A DNA stretch of 54,374 nt, from NCBI GenBank assembly GCA_002354655.1, contig DELY01000054.1, positions 1 to 54,374 of the forward strand, given 5' to 3'. Under the pieces are notes generated by a model. That model did no database searches and was not told the origin of the DNA. It was given only the letters and a program-made list of their open reading frames with translations. The stretch's first letter is position 1. The number at the start of each line of letters is the position of its first letter. The stretch comes from Pseudomonas sp. UBA2684 (GTDB taxonomy: Bacteria > Pseudomonadota > Gammaproteobacteria > Pseudomonadales > Pseudomonadaceae). Shown here piece after piece: positions 9,591 to 17,926 of this stretch. A program made the position numbers and the translations under genes.

Positions 9591-9687
9591 CATGACGCTT
9601 TAGCGGACGACCCGTCGGTCTAAATTGTGGATTCACTGGCCGTACGGCGCTTCAGCCCAGTGCTACAGCGGGCATGCAGCGCTGTCG

Positions 9688-10485
9688 TCACAGTGCATCG
9701 AGGAAGTGCGCAATGGCGGCGTTGACCGTGTTCGCGTGGGTAACCGGGCCCATGTGGCCCAGGCCCTCGAATTCGACCACCCGCACCTGCGGCAGCACCT
9801 GGGTCAACAGGCGGGCCACACCGCGCGACGAGGCGGGTGAGTGTTGGCCGACCAGGTAGAGCACGGGCATCGGCAGCGCGGCAAACGCGGCGAGCGGCGT
9901 CGGTTCGTTGAGCAATGCCCCGGCCCAGCCGCGCACATTGGCCACCGAGGCGGCAATGGCGGTTTTACGTGACGCCGGCATCTGCGCCCAGGCACCCGTG
10001 CCCATCCAGTAGTCGATAAAACACTCGGCGGCGCGCTCAGGGTTGCCCGCCTCAAGCGCCGCCGCCGAGGCCACCACGGTCGCGCGAATGCCGTCGGCGG
10101 CATTCGGCGGTGGCGCTTCGGCATCCAGCAGCGCAAACAGCGTCGGTTCATACAAGGCCAAGGCGCGCACCCGTTGGGGCTGCGCCAGCGCCGCGAGCAA
10201 TGCCACTGCGGCGCCGTAGGAGTGGCCGACCAGCACAAAGGGGGCGCCGGCGCGGGCGAATACCGGCTCAAGCAGTGCCACCTCATCGTGCAGCGAAACC
10301 CGCCGCTCGGCAGGCCAGGCCGGGCTCTGGCCCGCACCCAGCGAGTCGGCGGCCAGCACATGGAACCTGTCGGCCAAGGCCGCCATCAACGGCCGCCACT
10401 GGCTGGAGGTACTGGCATTCGCGTGCAGGCACACGACCCCAGGGCCAGTGCCGGCTTCGCGAAAGAAGGGCAGTAGAGGCTGCAT
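9688..10485 (-). CDS. Alpha/beta-hydrolase fold protein
   Basis: A 265-residue putative esterase/hydrolase. The start MQPLLPFFREAGTGPGVV is chosen because the family opens with this strand; a longer frame adds 46 unlikely residues. Motifs: CLHANASTSSQW (19-30) forms the oxyanion region, nucleophile elbow GHSYG at 87-91 (Ser89), and the C-terminal His in GLGHMGP (His244). No signal peptide is seen, so it should be cytoplasmic. Substrate is unknown. The carnitine operon of P. aeruginosa includes an acylcarnitine hydrolase (HocS), which is missing from the cdh operon here, but HocS belongs to a different serine-hydrolase group (GDSAG-type), so I do not equate them. The gene points toward betI. 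Confidence 0.75.
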   Translation of the reverse strand: MQPLLPFFREAGTGPGVVCLHANASTSSQWRPLMAALADRFHVLAADSLGAGQSPAWPAERRVSLHDEVALLEPVFARAGAPFVLVGHSYGAAVALLAALAQPQRVRALALYEPTLFALLDAEAPPPNAADGIRATVVASAAALEAGNPERAAECFIDYWMGTGAWAQMPASRKTAIAASVANVRGWAGALLNEPTPLAAFAALPMPVLYLVGQHSPASSRGVARLLTQVLPQVRVVEFEGLGHMGPVTHANTVNAAIAHFLDAL

Positions 10486-10664
10486 GGTCAGCCCTCGGCG
10501 CGAGGCAGGTAGTGGGATAACTTTAGTGCAGGCGCAGAGGGATAAATCAATCCGTCTGCTTTTCTGCGTCCCCTGTTTCTGAGATGAAGCACTTGCTACG
10601 CCATCAATCCAGCATGGAGCCATGTTCTATGCTCCCTCCAGCAACTCAAAAAGGGAGAGGGATT

Positions 10665-11666
10665 GTGTCCAAGCTCAGGGATTTTTTTAAAGGACTCTTC
10701 GAAGAAGGAAAGCTATTAGCGATCACTCAGGGAAACCTCGTGCTGGATGTCCAGCAGGGCACAAGGCGATTTACCGAAGAAGAGTTGAGGCGCTATGAGT
10801 ACCGTATTGCGGGTGGCTATTTGCTGAATGTGGAGGGGGTCAGGCTAAGTTCGACAATTCTCGCGCAATCGCATGACAAGAGTGGCATGGCGGCCTTTGT
10901 GATCGCGGCTGACGACAGAGTCTATATTTTCAATCACTTCAATAAAGCGGACCGGGTGGCCCACTCTTCATTTGTGGGGAAGTTTGCCAAGGGTGCCGGC
11001 GAGATCATGGTGTCGAAAGGCAAGATCAAGCTGGTGCATGCGCACAGCGGCCATTTCCGGCCCAACGCCCTGAATATCTACCGTGTTGTTGAGTACTTCA
11101 ATGGGCTGGGCGCTCTGGCCGTGGATGCCAAGGTGGGTTTCGTGACCAATCCATTTCCCGATATCGGCAAGACGCCGCCGACCTATGCCGCCAGTGTCCT
11201 GCTTACCTGTGTTCTGGATAGGCAAGAGAGAGAAACCCTTGCAGCCTGCAAGGCAAGTGTTGAGCAAGCAAAGTCGCAACTGGCTGTATTGGGGGTAGGG
11301 ATCAACCAAGAGTCGCTTGAACTATATCGGCTCGATCAACTTCGTGAGCTCGAAGAAAGTGTGAACCAGATAAAGGCAGTGGCGACAGAGGAATTACTAC
11401 CTCTATTCGCAGGGCAATTGAAACGGTTGGATGAAGAAGCTAGCGGGGTGCGGGGGATGACGCTCGAGGATTACCGAAAGGTCATCCTCAGGAAAATTAA
11501 TAAGTTGGAGGGGGAGATTGAAGACAACCAGTCTCTGATCGATGCGCTGAATAATAAGCGCGAAACCATATCGGTGGTGTATGGCGTTGCGGTGTTTTTG
11601 CAGTTCGTCGAGGAAAATTGGGATGCCCTGCGAGGGCAGTTGAAACCCGCGTTCTACACGATGTAA
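10665..11666 (+). CDS. Protein of unknown function with HSSF...AGEI...SGHFRP motif and C-terminal coiled coil
   Basis: A 333-residue protein. The start is the GTG of VSKLRDFFKG, preceded by GGGAGAGG; a frame-open ATG 27 codons earlier looks non-coding. Residues about 85-150 contain YIFNHFNKADRVAHSSF (HSSF at 100-103), AGEI (111-114) and SGHFRP (128-133). The same HSSF / AAGE / SGHYRP pattern occurs in domains of some bacterial effector-like proteins and plant IQ-domain proteins; its function is not known to me. Residues about 195-310 are strongly helical and charged, likely coiled coil. No signal peptide or membrane segment. Base composition is more A+T-rich than its neighbours, suggesting later acquisition. 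It sits alone between the bet and cbc blocks and ends at a bidirectional terminator. Confidence 0.65.
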   Translation: MSKLRDFFKGLFEEGKLLAITQGNLVLDVQQGTRRFTEEELRRYEYRIAGGYLLNVEGVRLSSTILAQSHDKSGMAAFVIAADDRVYIFNHFNKADRVAHSSFVGKFAKGAGEIMVSKGKIKLVHAHSGHFRPNALNIYRVVEYFNGLGALAVDAKVGFVTNPFPDIGKTPPTYAASVLLTCVLDRQERETLAACKASVEQAKSQLAVLGVGINQESLELYRLDQLRELEESVNQIKAVATEELLPLFAGQLKRLDEEASGVRGMTLEDYRKVILRKINKLEGEIEDNQSLIDALNNKRETISVVYGVAVFLQFVEENWDALRGQLKPAFYTM

Positions 11667-11753
11667 ACGTGTCGGCATGGAGAGTGTGCCGGTTCCGCTT
11701 GGTCTCCTCAGGCGCGTGGTTCAATGGCGCCGGATCATCTTCCCGGCGCCATG

Positions 11754-11779
11754 AAAAAGCGGGCCGAAGCCCGCTTTTT
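11754..11779. terminator. Bidirectional intrinsic terminator
   Basis: AAAAAGCGGGC-CGAA-GCCCGCTTTTT has a T-run on both strands and lies between two convergent genes, so it can serve both. A second GC hairpin, GGCGCCGG...CCGGCGCC, lies just left of it at 11727-11750. Confidence 0.92.
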
Positions 11780-11799
11780 ATCGTCTTGCTGAGAACCGC

Positions 11800-12660
11800 T
11801 TATTGCAGCCAGCTGGCGACGCGCTCGGGGTTTTTGGCGACCCAGTCCTTGGCGGCATCTTCCGGCTTGGCGCCTTCGCGGATGGCCAGCATGACGGAGC
11901 CGACTTCTTCACCGCTCCAGGAGATTTTCTTCAGGAAGGCGGCGGCGTCCGGGGCTTTGGTTGCCAGGCCTGGGTTGGCGACGGTGTCGACGCGCTCGTC
12001 ATCGCCGAAGACTTTCTTCGGGTCTTCGAGGAAGCGCAGTTTCCACTTGGCGAACATCCAGTGTGGAATCCAGCCGGTGACGACGATGGCTTTCTGGTCT
12101 TTTTCGGCACGGGTCAGGGCGGTGGCCATGGCCGGACCGGAGCTTGGCATCAGCTTGATCTCGCTCAGGTTGTATTCCTTGATCGCTTCTTCGGCGCGGC
12201 GCATCACGCCGGCACCGGCGTCGATGCCGGTGATCTTGCCGTCGAATTCCTTGCTGTAGGTGTTGAGGTCTTCGATGGTCTTGGCTGCGACGTAGTCCGG
12301 CACGATCAGGCCGATTTTCGCGCCCTGGTAGTTGGTGCCGAGTACCACGACTTTGTCTTTGAGCTTCTCGAAGTATTCGCCATGGGTAGCGGGCAGCCAG
12401 GCGGAGAGGGTGGCATCGAGGTCGCCACGGGCCACGCCTTGCCACATGATGGCCGGCTCGACCGGTTGCAGGGTGACGCTGTAACCGAGGTTGCTTTTGA
12501 GGATTTCACCGGCGACGTGGGTTACCGCGACGCTGTCGTCCCAGCCGTTGACGTAGCCGATTTTCAGCGAGGGTTTGTCCGCCGCCATCGCGGTGGACAT
12601 GCCCAGCGCCAGGGCGGCGACGCCGAGGCCTTGCAGGCAGAGGGTTTTCAAGTTGCGCAT
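11800..12660 (-). CDS. betX: Glycine betaine ABC transporter substrate-binding protein (OpuAC family)
   Basis: A 286-residue periplasmic receptor. Signal peptide 1-26 ends AMA. The mature protein has IGYVNGWDDSVAVTH, AIMWQGVARGDLD, SAWLPATHGEY and GWIPHWMFAKW, the Trp-rich signature positions used by OpuAC/ProX proteins to cage quaternary ammonium groups. It is clearly distinct from the CbcX/CaiX type proteins in this window and is most like BetX, the betaine receptor that feeds the shared Cbc core in Pseudomonas; the BetX label is inferred. It lies 230 bases downstream of cbcX on the same strand behind a strong hairpin, and is followed by the bidirectional terminator. Confidence 0.8.
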   Translation of the reverse strand: MRNLKTLCLQGLGVAALALGMSTAMAADKPSLKIGYVNGWDDSVAVTHVAGEILKSNLGYSVTLQPVEPAIMWQGVARGDLDATLSAWLPATHGEYFEKLKDKVVVLGTNYQGAKIGLIVPDYVAAKTIEDLNTYSKEFDGKITGIDAGAGVMRRAEEAIKEYNLSEIKLMPSSGPAMATALTRAEKDQKAIVVTGWIPHWMFAKWKLRFLEDPKKVFGDDERVDTVANPGLATKAPDAAAFLKKISWSGEEVGSVMLAIREGAKPEDAAKDWVAKNPERVASWLQ

Positions 12661-12844
12661 AGGTCAATTGCTCCATCAGTGAGAGTGGCAGTTTGGCTGT
12701 GTTACTGGCTCGTTCTGATTGCGGGCCTTGCGTTAACCGGCGTGCGCGGGGCATGGCATGTGCCGATGCCGGTTCGCGAGGAAAGCCGTGCCTGTGCAGG
12801 GTGCTCGCAGAGCGCCCAGCAGCGGCTATACAGCGGCTTTTCTC

Positions 12845-12873
12845 AAGCCCGCTCCGGGTTCCGGGGCGGGCTT
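12845..12873. terminator. GC-rich hairpin between cbcX and betX
   Basis: AAGCCCGC...GCGGGCTT with an inner CCGG/CCGG stem. There is no T-run on either strand, so it may be a partial terminator or a 3'-end stabiliser of the cbcVWX mRNA. GGGCT/AGCCC around the cbcX stop (about 12884-12898) could form a second small stem. Confidence 0.55.
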
Positions 12874-12890
12874 GATTGGTGCCGGGCTTA

Positions 12891-13835
12891 TTAGAGCCCG
12901 ACGTGTTTCTTCACTGCGGCGACGCCGTCCTGGCCGTCGTAGGTGGTGACGCCGGCCAGCCACTTGTCGAGGGCGCCCGGGTTGGCCTTGATCCAGTTTT
13001 TCGCCACGTCGGTCGGGTTCTGTTTCTCCAGCACTTTCTCCATCAGCTGGCTTTCGATCTCGACGCTGAATTGCAGGTTGTTCAGCAGCTTGCCGACGTT
13101 GGCGCAGCGCGCTTCGTAGTCCGGCGGCACCACGGTGTAGACCTTGGCGGCGCCGTAGTCCGGGCCGAACACCTCATCGCCACCAGACAGGTAGGTGATG
13201 TCGAACTGGGTGTTCATCGGGTGCGGTGCCCAACCGAGGAAGACCACCGGTTCTTTCTTCTTCACCGCGCGCTGCACCTGCACCAGCATGCCGGCTTCGC
13301 TGGACTCGACCATGCGGAAGCTGCCGAGGTCGAACTGGTCGCCCTTGATCATCTTGTCGATCAGCAAGTTGCCGTCGTTGCCCGGCTCGATGCCGTAGAT
13401 CTTGCCGTCCAGCTGATCCTTGAACTTGGCGATGTCCTGAAAGCTTTTCAGCCCAGCCTCGGCAGCGTAGGTCGGCACGGCGAGGGTGTACTTGGCGCCT
13501 TCGAGGTTGGCGGTCGGCAGCACCTTGACCCCGCCGTCCTTGGTGAACGGTTCGATCACTGCGTCCATCGACGGCGCCCAGTAGCCGAGGAAGACGTCGA
13601 CCTGACCGGTTTTCACCCCGGTGAAGGCGATCGGCACCGAGGCCATGATCTTGCGCGGCTGGTAGCCCAGGCCTTCGACCAGGGTCATCGCTACGCCGGT
13701 GGTGGCGGCGATGTCGGCCCAGCCGATTTCCGCGAAACGCACCTGTTTGCAGCTTTCCGGCTCCTGCGCCCAGGCGCTCTGCATCAGCGCGCAGGACAAC
13801 AGAGCAACACCCGCGATTGTCTTCATCTGGTTCAT
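12891..13835 (-). CDS. cbcX: Choline ABC transporter substrate-binding protein CbcX
   Basis: A 314-residue periplasmic choline receptor. Signal peptide about 1-23 (SAWA/Q). By position the aromatic ligand box of the ChoX/CbcX type is complete: W39 (EIGWADIAATTG), W86 (FLGYWAPSMD), Y123 (AVPTYAAEAG) and W202 (FLGWAPHPMN). Start ATG follows GGGAG at a good distance. It is the third gene of cbcV-cbcW-cbcX on the minus strand, 37 bases after cbcW. Confidence 0.92.
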   Translation of the reverse strand: MNQMKTIAGVALLSCALMQSAWAQEPESCKQVRFAEIGWADIAATTGVAMTLVEGLGYQPRKIMASVPIAFTGVKTGQVDVFLGYWAPSMDAVIEPFTKDGGVKVLPTANLEGAKYTLAVPTYAAEAGLKSFQDIAKFKDQLDGKIYGIEPGNDGNLLIDKMIKGDQFDLGSFRMVESSEAGMLVQVQRAVKKKEPVVFLGWAPHPMNTQFDITYLSGGDEVFGPDYGAAKVYTVVPPDYEARCANVGKLLNNLQFSVEIESQLMEKVLEKQNPTDVAKNWIKANPGALDKWLAGVTTYDGQDGVAAVKKHVGL

Positions 13836-13872
13836 CTGCGACTCCCTGTGTCTTTGGATAAGTGAGTTCTGC

Positions 13873-14757
13873 CTACGGCTGACGTTGCAGCTTCGCGCTC
13901 AGCCAGCCGAACAGGCTGCTGCGGTTGGCGGTTTGCGGGGTGCCGAAACTTTCGGTGATGCGGTCGAGGATGATCGCCAGCAGTACCACGGCCATGCCGC
14001 TCTCGAAGCCTAGCCCGATATCCAGGCGCTGGATGCTGGCGAGTACGTCGTTACCCAAACCGCCGGCGCCGACCATCGAGGCAATGATCACCATCGACAA
14101 GGCCATCATGATGGTCTGGTTGACCCCGGCCATGATCGACGGCATGGCGTTGGGCAGTTGCACCTTGAACAGCAGCTGGCGGCTGGTGCAGCCGAACGAC
14201 TGGCCGGCCTCGACGATTTCCTTGTTCACCTGGCGGATGCCCAGGCTGGTCAGGCGTACCGCCGGTGGCATGGCGAAGATCACCGTGGCGATGATCCCCG
14301 GCACTCGGCCGAGGCCGAACAGCATGGCCGCCGGAATCAGGTAGACGAACGCCGGCATGGTCTGCATGAAGTCGAGGATCGGCCGGATGATGGTCGCCAC
14401 CCGCTCGCTCTTGGCTGCCCAGATGCCCAGCGGGATGCCGAGCAGCAGGCTGATCAAGGTGGCGGAGAAGGTCAGGCCGAGGGTCACCACGGTCTGTTCC
14501 CAGAAACCGGTCAAGACGATGAGGATGAAGGAGACGGCGGTGAAGGCGGCGAAGCGCGCGCCGATCCGCCACAGGCCGAGGCCGACGAAGATAGTGATCA
14601 GCAACCAGGCCGGCGGCAGCATGAGAATCGCTTCGACCGCCTCGGAAAACCCACTGACCACACTGCCGACGCTGTCGAAGCCGCCGCTGTAGTTATCCAG
14701 CAGGTGTTGCACCACATCGTTGACCCAGCTGCCCAGGTCGAGTTTTTTCTCACTCAT
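13873..14757 (-). CDS. cbcW: Choline/betaine/carnitine ABC transporter permease CbcW
   Basis: A 294-residue inner-membrane permease of the binding-protein-dependent type. A soluble N-terminal stretch (1-40) precedes about six to seven hydrophobic helices. The coupling loop for the ATPase is visible as EAGQSFGCTSRQLLFKVQLP. It overlaps cbcV by 8 bases (ATGAGTGA), indicating translational coupling. It is the only permease of this system in the window and, by family knowledge, serves several binding proteins. Confidence 0.93.
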   Translation of the reverse strand: MSEKKLDLGSWVNDVVQHLLDNYSGGFDSVGSVVSGFSEAVEAILMLPPAWLLITIFVGLGLWRIGARFAAFTAVSFILIVLTGFWEQTVVTLGLTFSATLISLLLGIPLGIWAAKSERVATIIRPILDFMQTMPAFVYLIPAAMLFGLGRVPGIIATVIFAMPPAVRLTSLGIRQVNKEIVEAGQSFGCTSRQLLFKVQLPNAMPSIMAGVNQTIMMALSMVIIASMVGAGGLGNDVLASIQRLDIGLGFESGMAVVLLAIILDRITESFGTPQTANRSSLFGWLSAKLQRQP

Positions 14758-15955
14758 GGGATTCTCCCTGCAGGCGAGTCAGCAGACGCCCTTTGCTGAT
14801 CGCGCCGCAGTAGTGGCCGTGCTGGTCGATCACCGGGATCGGCCCCTCGTTGTCGACCAGACGGCCGATCACCTGCTCCAGTGGCAAGTCTTTCTGCACC
14901 GGGTCGATGTGCTTCAGCACGCTTTGCTCCAGCCCACAGGATTCGCCGCCTTCGACCAGCAAGGCGATCTTCTCCAGGCTGATGGAGCCTTGGAAGTTGT
15001 GGTGTTCGTCGACGATGAAGGCGTAGTGCTTGTCCAGCGCTTGCAGCTCCTGGCAAACCTGCTGCGCATCGGGGGCGCGGCCGTTGTGCACGTAGAGCGG
15101 CACGCTGTCGGCCATCAGTTGGCCGGCGGTGAGGTAGCGACTGGTGTCGACGGTGTCGAAGAAGTTGCGCACGTAGTCGTTGGCCGGGTTGTCGATCAAC
15201 TCCTGCGGGGTGCCGACCTGGATCAGCTTGCCGCCTTCCATGATGCCGATGCGCGAACCGATGCGCATGGCTTCCTCGATGTCGTGGGAAACGAAGATGA
15301 TGGTGCGCCGGTGGGTCTTCTGCAGCTCCAGCAGCACGTCCTGCATCTCGCGGCGCTTGAGCGGATCGAGGGCGGAGAAGGCCTCGTCCATGATGATCAT
15401 CGACGGGTCCACGGCCAGGGCGCGGGCCAGGCCGACGCGCTGCTGCATACCGCCGGACAGCTCATGCGGGTATTTGTGCGCGAAGGTGTCTAGGCCGACC
15501 TGCTTGAGCACCTCCATGGCGCGCTGCTCGCGCTCCTTGCGGCCCTTGCCGGCGACCTCCAGGCCAAACGCGGCGTTGTCCAGCACGCTGCGCGAGGGCA
15601 TCAGGGCGAAGGACTGGAACACCATGCTCATGTCGCGGCGGCGCAAGTCGATGAGTTCCGCCTTGGGCATCTTGGCGACGTTCTGCCCGTCGATGTAGAC
15701 GTTACCGGCGCTGGGTTCGACCAATCGGTTGATCAGACGAATCAGCGTGGATTTACCGGAGCCGGAGAGGCCCATAAGAACGAAAATCTCGCCTTCTTCG
15801 ACACTGAACGACACGTCGCTCACGCCGATGACCGCGCCCTTTTCGGCGAGAATTTTATCTTTGCTCCAGCCTTGCTTGAGCAAATCGATGGCTTCTTGTG
15901 GCTGTGGGCCGAAAACCTTGTAGAGGTTCTCGACCACGATTTTTCCAGACTGCAT
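14750..15955 (-). CDS. cbcV: Choline/betaine/carnitine ABC transporter ATPase CbcV
   Basis: A 401-residue ATPase of the OpuAA/ProV class. Walker A GLSGSGKST at 62-70, Q-loop VFQSFALMPS, signature LSGGMQQRVGLARALA near 167, Walker B MIIMDEAFSALD and switch His in FVSHDIEEA. The C-terminal 110 residues form a tandem CBS module (KHYAFIVDEHHNFQGSIS..., GPIPVIDQHGHYCGAISKG), which in OpuA senses ionic strength. First gene of the cbcVWX unit; about 670 bases of non-coding DNA precede it. Confidence 0.94.
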   Translation of the reverse strand: MQSGKIVVENLYKVFGPQPQEAIDLLKQGWSKDKILAEKGAVIGVSDVSFSVEEGEIFVLMGLSGSGKSTLIRLINRLVEPSAGNVYIDGQNVAKMPKAELIDLRRRDMSMVFQSFALMPSRSVLDNAAFGLEVAGKGRKEREQRAMEVLKQVGLDTFAHKYPHELSGGMQQRVGLARALAVDPSMIIMDEAFSALDPLKRREMQDVLLELQKTHRRTIIFVSHDIEEAMRIGSRIGIMEGGKLIQVGTPQELIDNPANDYVRNFFDTVDTSRYLTAGQLMADSVPLYVHNGRAPDAQQVCQELQALDKHYAFIVDEHHNFQGSISLEKIALLVEGGESCGLEQSVLKHIDPVQKDLPLEQVIGRLVDNEGPIPVIDQHGHYCGAISKGRLLTRLQGESHE

Positions 15956-16627
15956 GGGATAGTTCCCCTTCAGTAGACATCCAGATCAGCTACATGGAAC
16001 CTGCCGTTCGCCCTCGGGGCGTTCGTCAGGTGATGCCGACTGTTCTTGCCTGTGTGGGTGTTTACGACGTGGTTCCGAGGTTTGCACAACAGTCTGCGCG
16101 GCGACGTTGCGCGGGCACCCAGGCACAGTTCGGACGCCACGTCAGCGGCCGTGATGGCGATTGACGTTGCCTGAAGCTGTTGTCGGGTGAACCTTGCATT
16201 GCCGTGTTGCAAACTGCTTTCCAAACCCTCTGGCAGTGTTACGAAACCCAATCCTTTGGGGGTTTCACATCTCGATCCGAGATGTGCGTACATCCGAAAT
16301 TTCTTGTTGGGATGGCGCCCAAAGTGTGCTGCCAGCGCTTATCTGTTCTTCGGTCCGGAGCGGTGGGGCTCCAGTCTGTCAGCCCGCACTCGGGGTGACA
16401 GCGACGAAATCGGCTGACTCAACGATATAGTCTTCGAATCGCAGCAATTGTCGGTTTGCGACTCTGACGTGTTGGGCGACGACATAGCCGCAGCCTAAAA
16501 AAACCATAACAGATTTTTTCCACCGCTGGCCAAGGCTGCAAGCCACGTGTGGCGTGGTTTGCAGCGCTTCAGGCCAGCTTAGGCGGCGGATGCCGGGGGC
16601 TGTGGGGAAATCGAAAAAATATCAAAT
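15956..16627. other. Non-coding region upstream of cbcV with a perfect inverted repeat
   Basis: No credible gene is present; short frames here lack homology and ribosome-binding sites. At 16266-16286 CACATCTCG-ATC-CGAGATGTG is a perfect 9-base inverted repeat, a candidate operator or mRNA hairpin upstream of cbcV. In P. aeruginosa a BetT-type transporter gene lies in this neighbourhood; no remnant of one can be seen here. Confidence 0.5.
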
Positions 16628-17566
16628 TTATGGCGTTTGGCCGCCACTGGCCGGCACCAGTGCGGTGCTGCCGTCGCGTTGCGTGACGCCCTGCAACCAT
16701 TCGCTGAGCGCCTGCGGGTTGGCCTTTAACCAGGCTTTGGCCTCGCGCCGACGATTGCTGCTCTGGTTGAGGAGCGCGCCCATCAGGTGGTTTTCCATGG
16801 CCAGGCTGAAGCGCAGGTTTTTCAGCAACTGGCCAACGTTCGGGCACTGCTCGGCATAGCCGGCGCGCACATTGGTGTAGACCGTGGCGCCGCCGAAATT
16901 GGCGCCGAAGAAGTCGTCGCCACCGCTGAGGTAGTGCATCTGTAGTTGGTTGTTCATCGGGTGCGGTTCCCAGCCGAGAAACACCACCCATTGCTTGAGG
17001 TGATCGGCGCGTTTGACCTGGGCGAGCATCCCGCTTTCGCTGGACTCGATCAGCTTGAATGTGCCGAGGCCGAAGGCATTCTTGTCGATCATCTGCTGGA
17101 TCAGTTGGTTGCCGTCGTTGCCCGGCTCGATGCCGTAGAGCTTGCCGGCCAACTGTTGTTGGTAGGTGGCGAGGTCGGCGAAGCTTTTCACGCCGCCGTC
17201 ATACGCCGCCTGGTTCACCGCCAGGGTGTATTTGGCGCCCTCCAGGTTGGCGCTGAGGGTCTGCACCGAACCATTGGCGAGATAGGGCTTGATGTCGTTT
17301 TCCATGCTCGGCATCCAGTTGCCGAGGAACACGTCGATCTGCTTGTCCTGCAAGGCCTTGTAAGTGTCCGGCACCGACAGCCGCTTGACTTGGGTGCGGT
17401 AGCCGAGGTCATTGAGCACCACGCGGGTGACCGCGGTGGTGACGGTGATGTCGGTCCAGCCGACATCGGCGAAACGCACCACATCGCAGGCGGCCGGATC
17501 GGCGGCGTGGGCCAGCAACGGGGTACTCAGGGCTGCTGCCAGCAGCCAATGGGTGTGCACAGTCAT
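16628..17566 (-). CDS. Second CbcX-like quaternary amine substrate-binding protein
   Basis: A 312-residue periplasmic receptor paralogous to CbcX. The start MTVHTHWLLAAALST follows GGAGG; a 164-codon upstream extension is an artefact of the open frame. Signal peptide 1-21 (LLAHA). Box Trp residues W37 (DVGWTDITVTTA) and W84 (FLGNWMPSM) and the FLGWEPHPMN Trp are kept, but the Tyr of AVPTY in CbcX/CaiX is replaced: the segment reads AVNQAAY, placing Ala120 at the Tyr position and a Tyr two residues later. Ligand choice may therefore differ. No permease or ATPase accompanies it, so it probably docks to CbcWV. It is divergent from sdaB and 670 bases upstream of cbcV. Confidence 0.85.
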   Translation of the reverse strand: MTVHTHWLLAAALSTPLLAHAADPAACDVVRFADVGWTDITVTTAVTRVVLNDLGYRTQVKRLSVPDTYKALQDKQIDVFLGNWMPSMENDIKPYLANGSVQTLSANLEGAKYTLAVNQAAYDGGVKSFADLATYQQQLAGKLYGIEPGNDGNQLIQQMIDKNAFGLGTFKLIESSESGMLAQVKRADHLKQWVVFLGWEPHPMNNQLQMHYLSGGDDFFGANFGGATVYTNVRAGYAEQCPNVGQLLKNLRFSLAMENHLMGALLNQSSNRRREAKAWLKANPQALSEWLQGVTQRDGSTALVPASGGQTP

Positions 17567-17926
17567 GGAGGCGCCTCCAGCAGCCTTTATGGTTCCCGAC
17601 CGCTCAGCGGTGGGGCTATGGCCATGTGCTGGCGAGGCGGTGCCGGCCTGCGCATGGGCGCCTGGATCATGGCGCCGGAGTTTGCTCGCTGCCATCTGGC
17701 GGGTCGCAGATGGGACGCTGCTGTCGTAATTCGTCGCGCTGGGGCAGCGCCGTGCGTGTCGGGTCACGCAGCGCCAAGCTACCTGGGCCCCGCCGTTCTT
17801 GTCGCCATCCGCCACCTGGCAGCCGCCCTGACGGATTTGGATATGAGCGGGTCGGTGTGGGGCGTCAGCGCGTCGGCGAAATCCCGATGATGGGCGCGTA
17901 GAAGCAACCCCGCTCAGGAGACCGTC
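17567..17926. promoter_or_regulatory. Divergent promoter region between the second CbcX-like gene and the serine dehydratase gene
   Basis: The 360-base gap must hold both promoters. A GGAGG ribosome-binding site for the left gene and CAGGAG for the right gene are clear. I could not identify convincing operator repeats. Confidence 0.4.

Noticed and set aside
9688-10485. Identification of the alpha/beta hydrolase as the acylcarnitine hydrolase HocS
   Set aside because: It has a GHSYG elbow and lies next to betI, whereas HocS is encoded at the end of the cdh operon and is of a different hydrolase type as far as I recall.
16180-16430. Overlapping short plus-strand frames upstream of cbcV
   Set aside because: Three frames overlap one another, none has a ribosome-binding site or recognisable composition.
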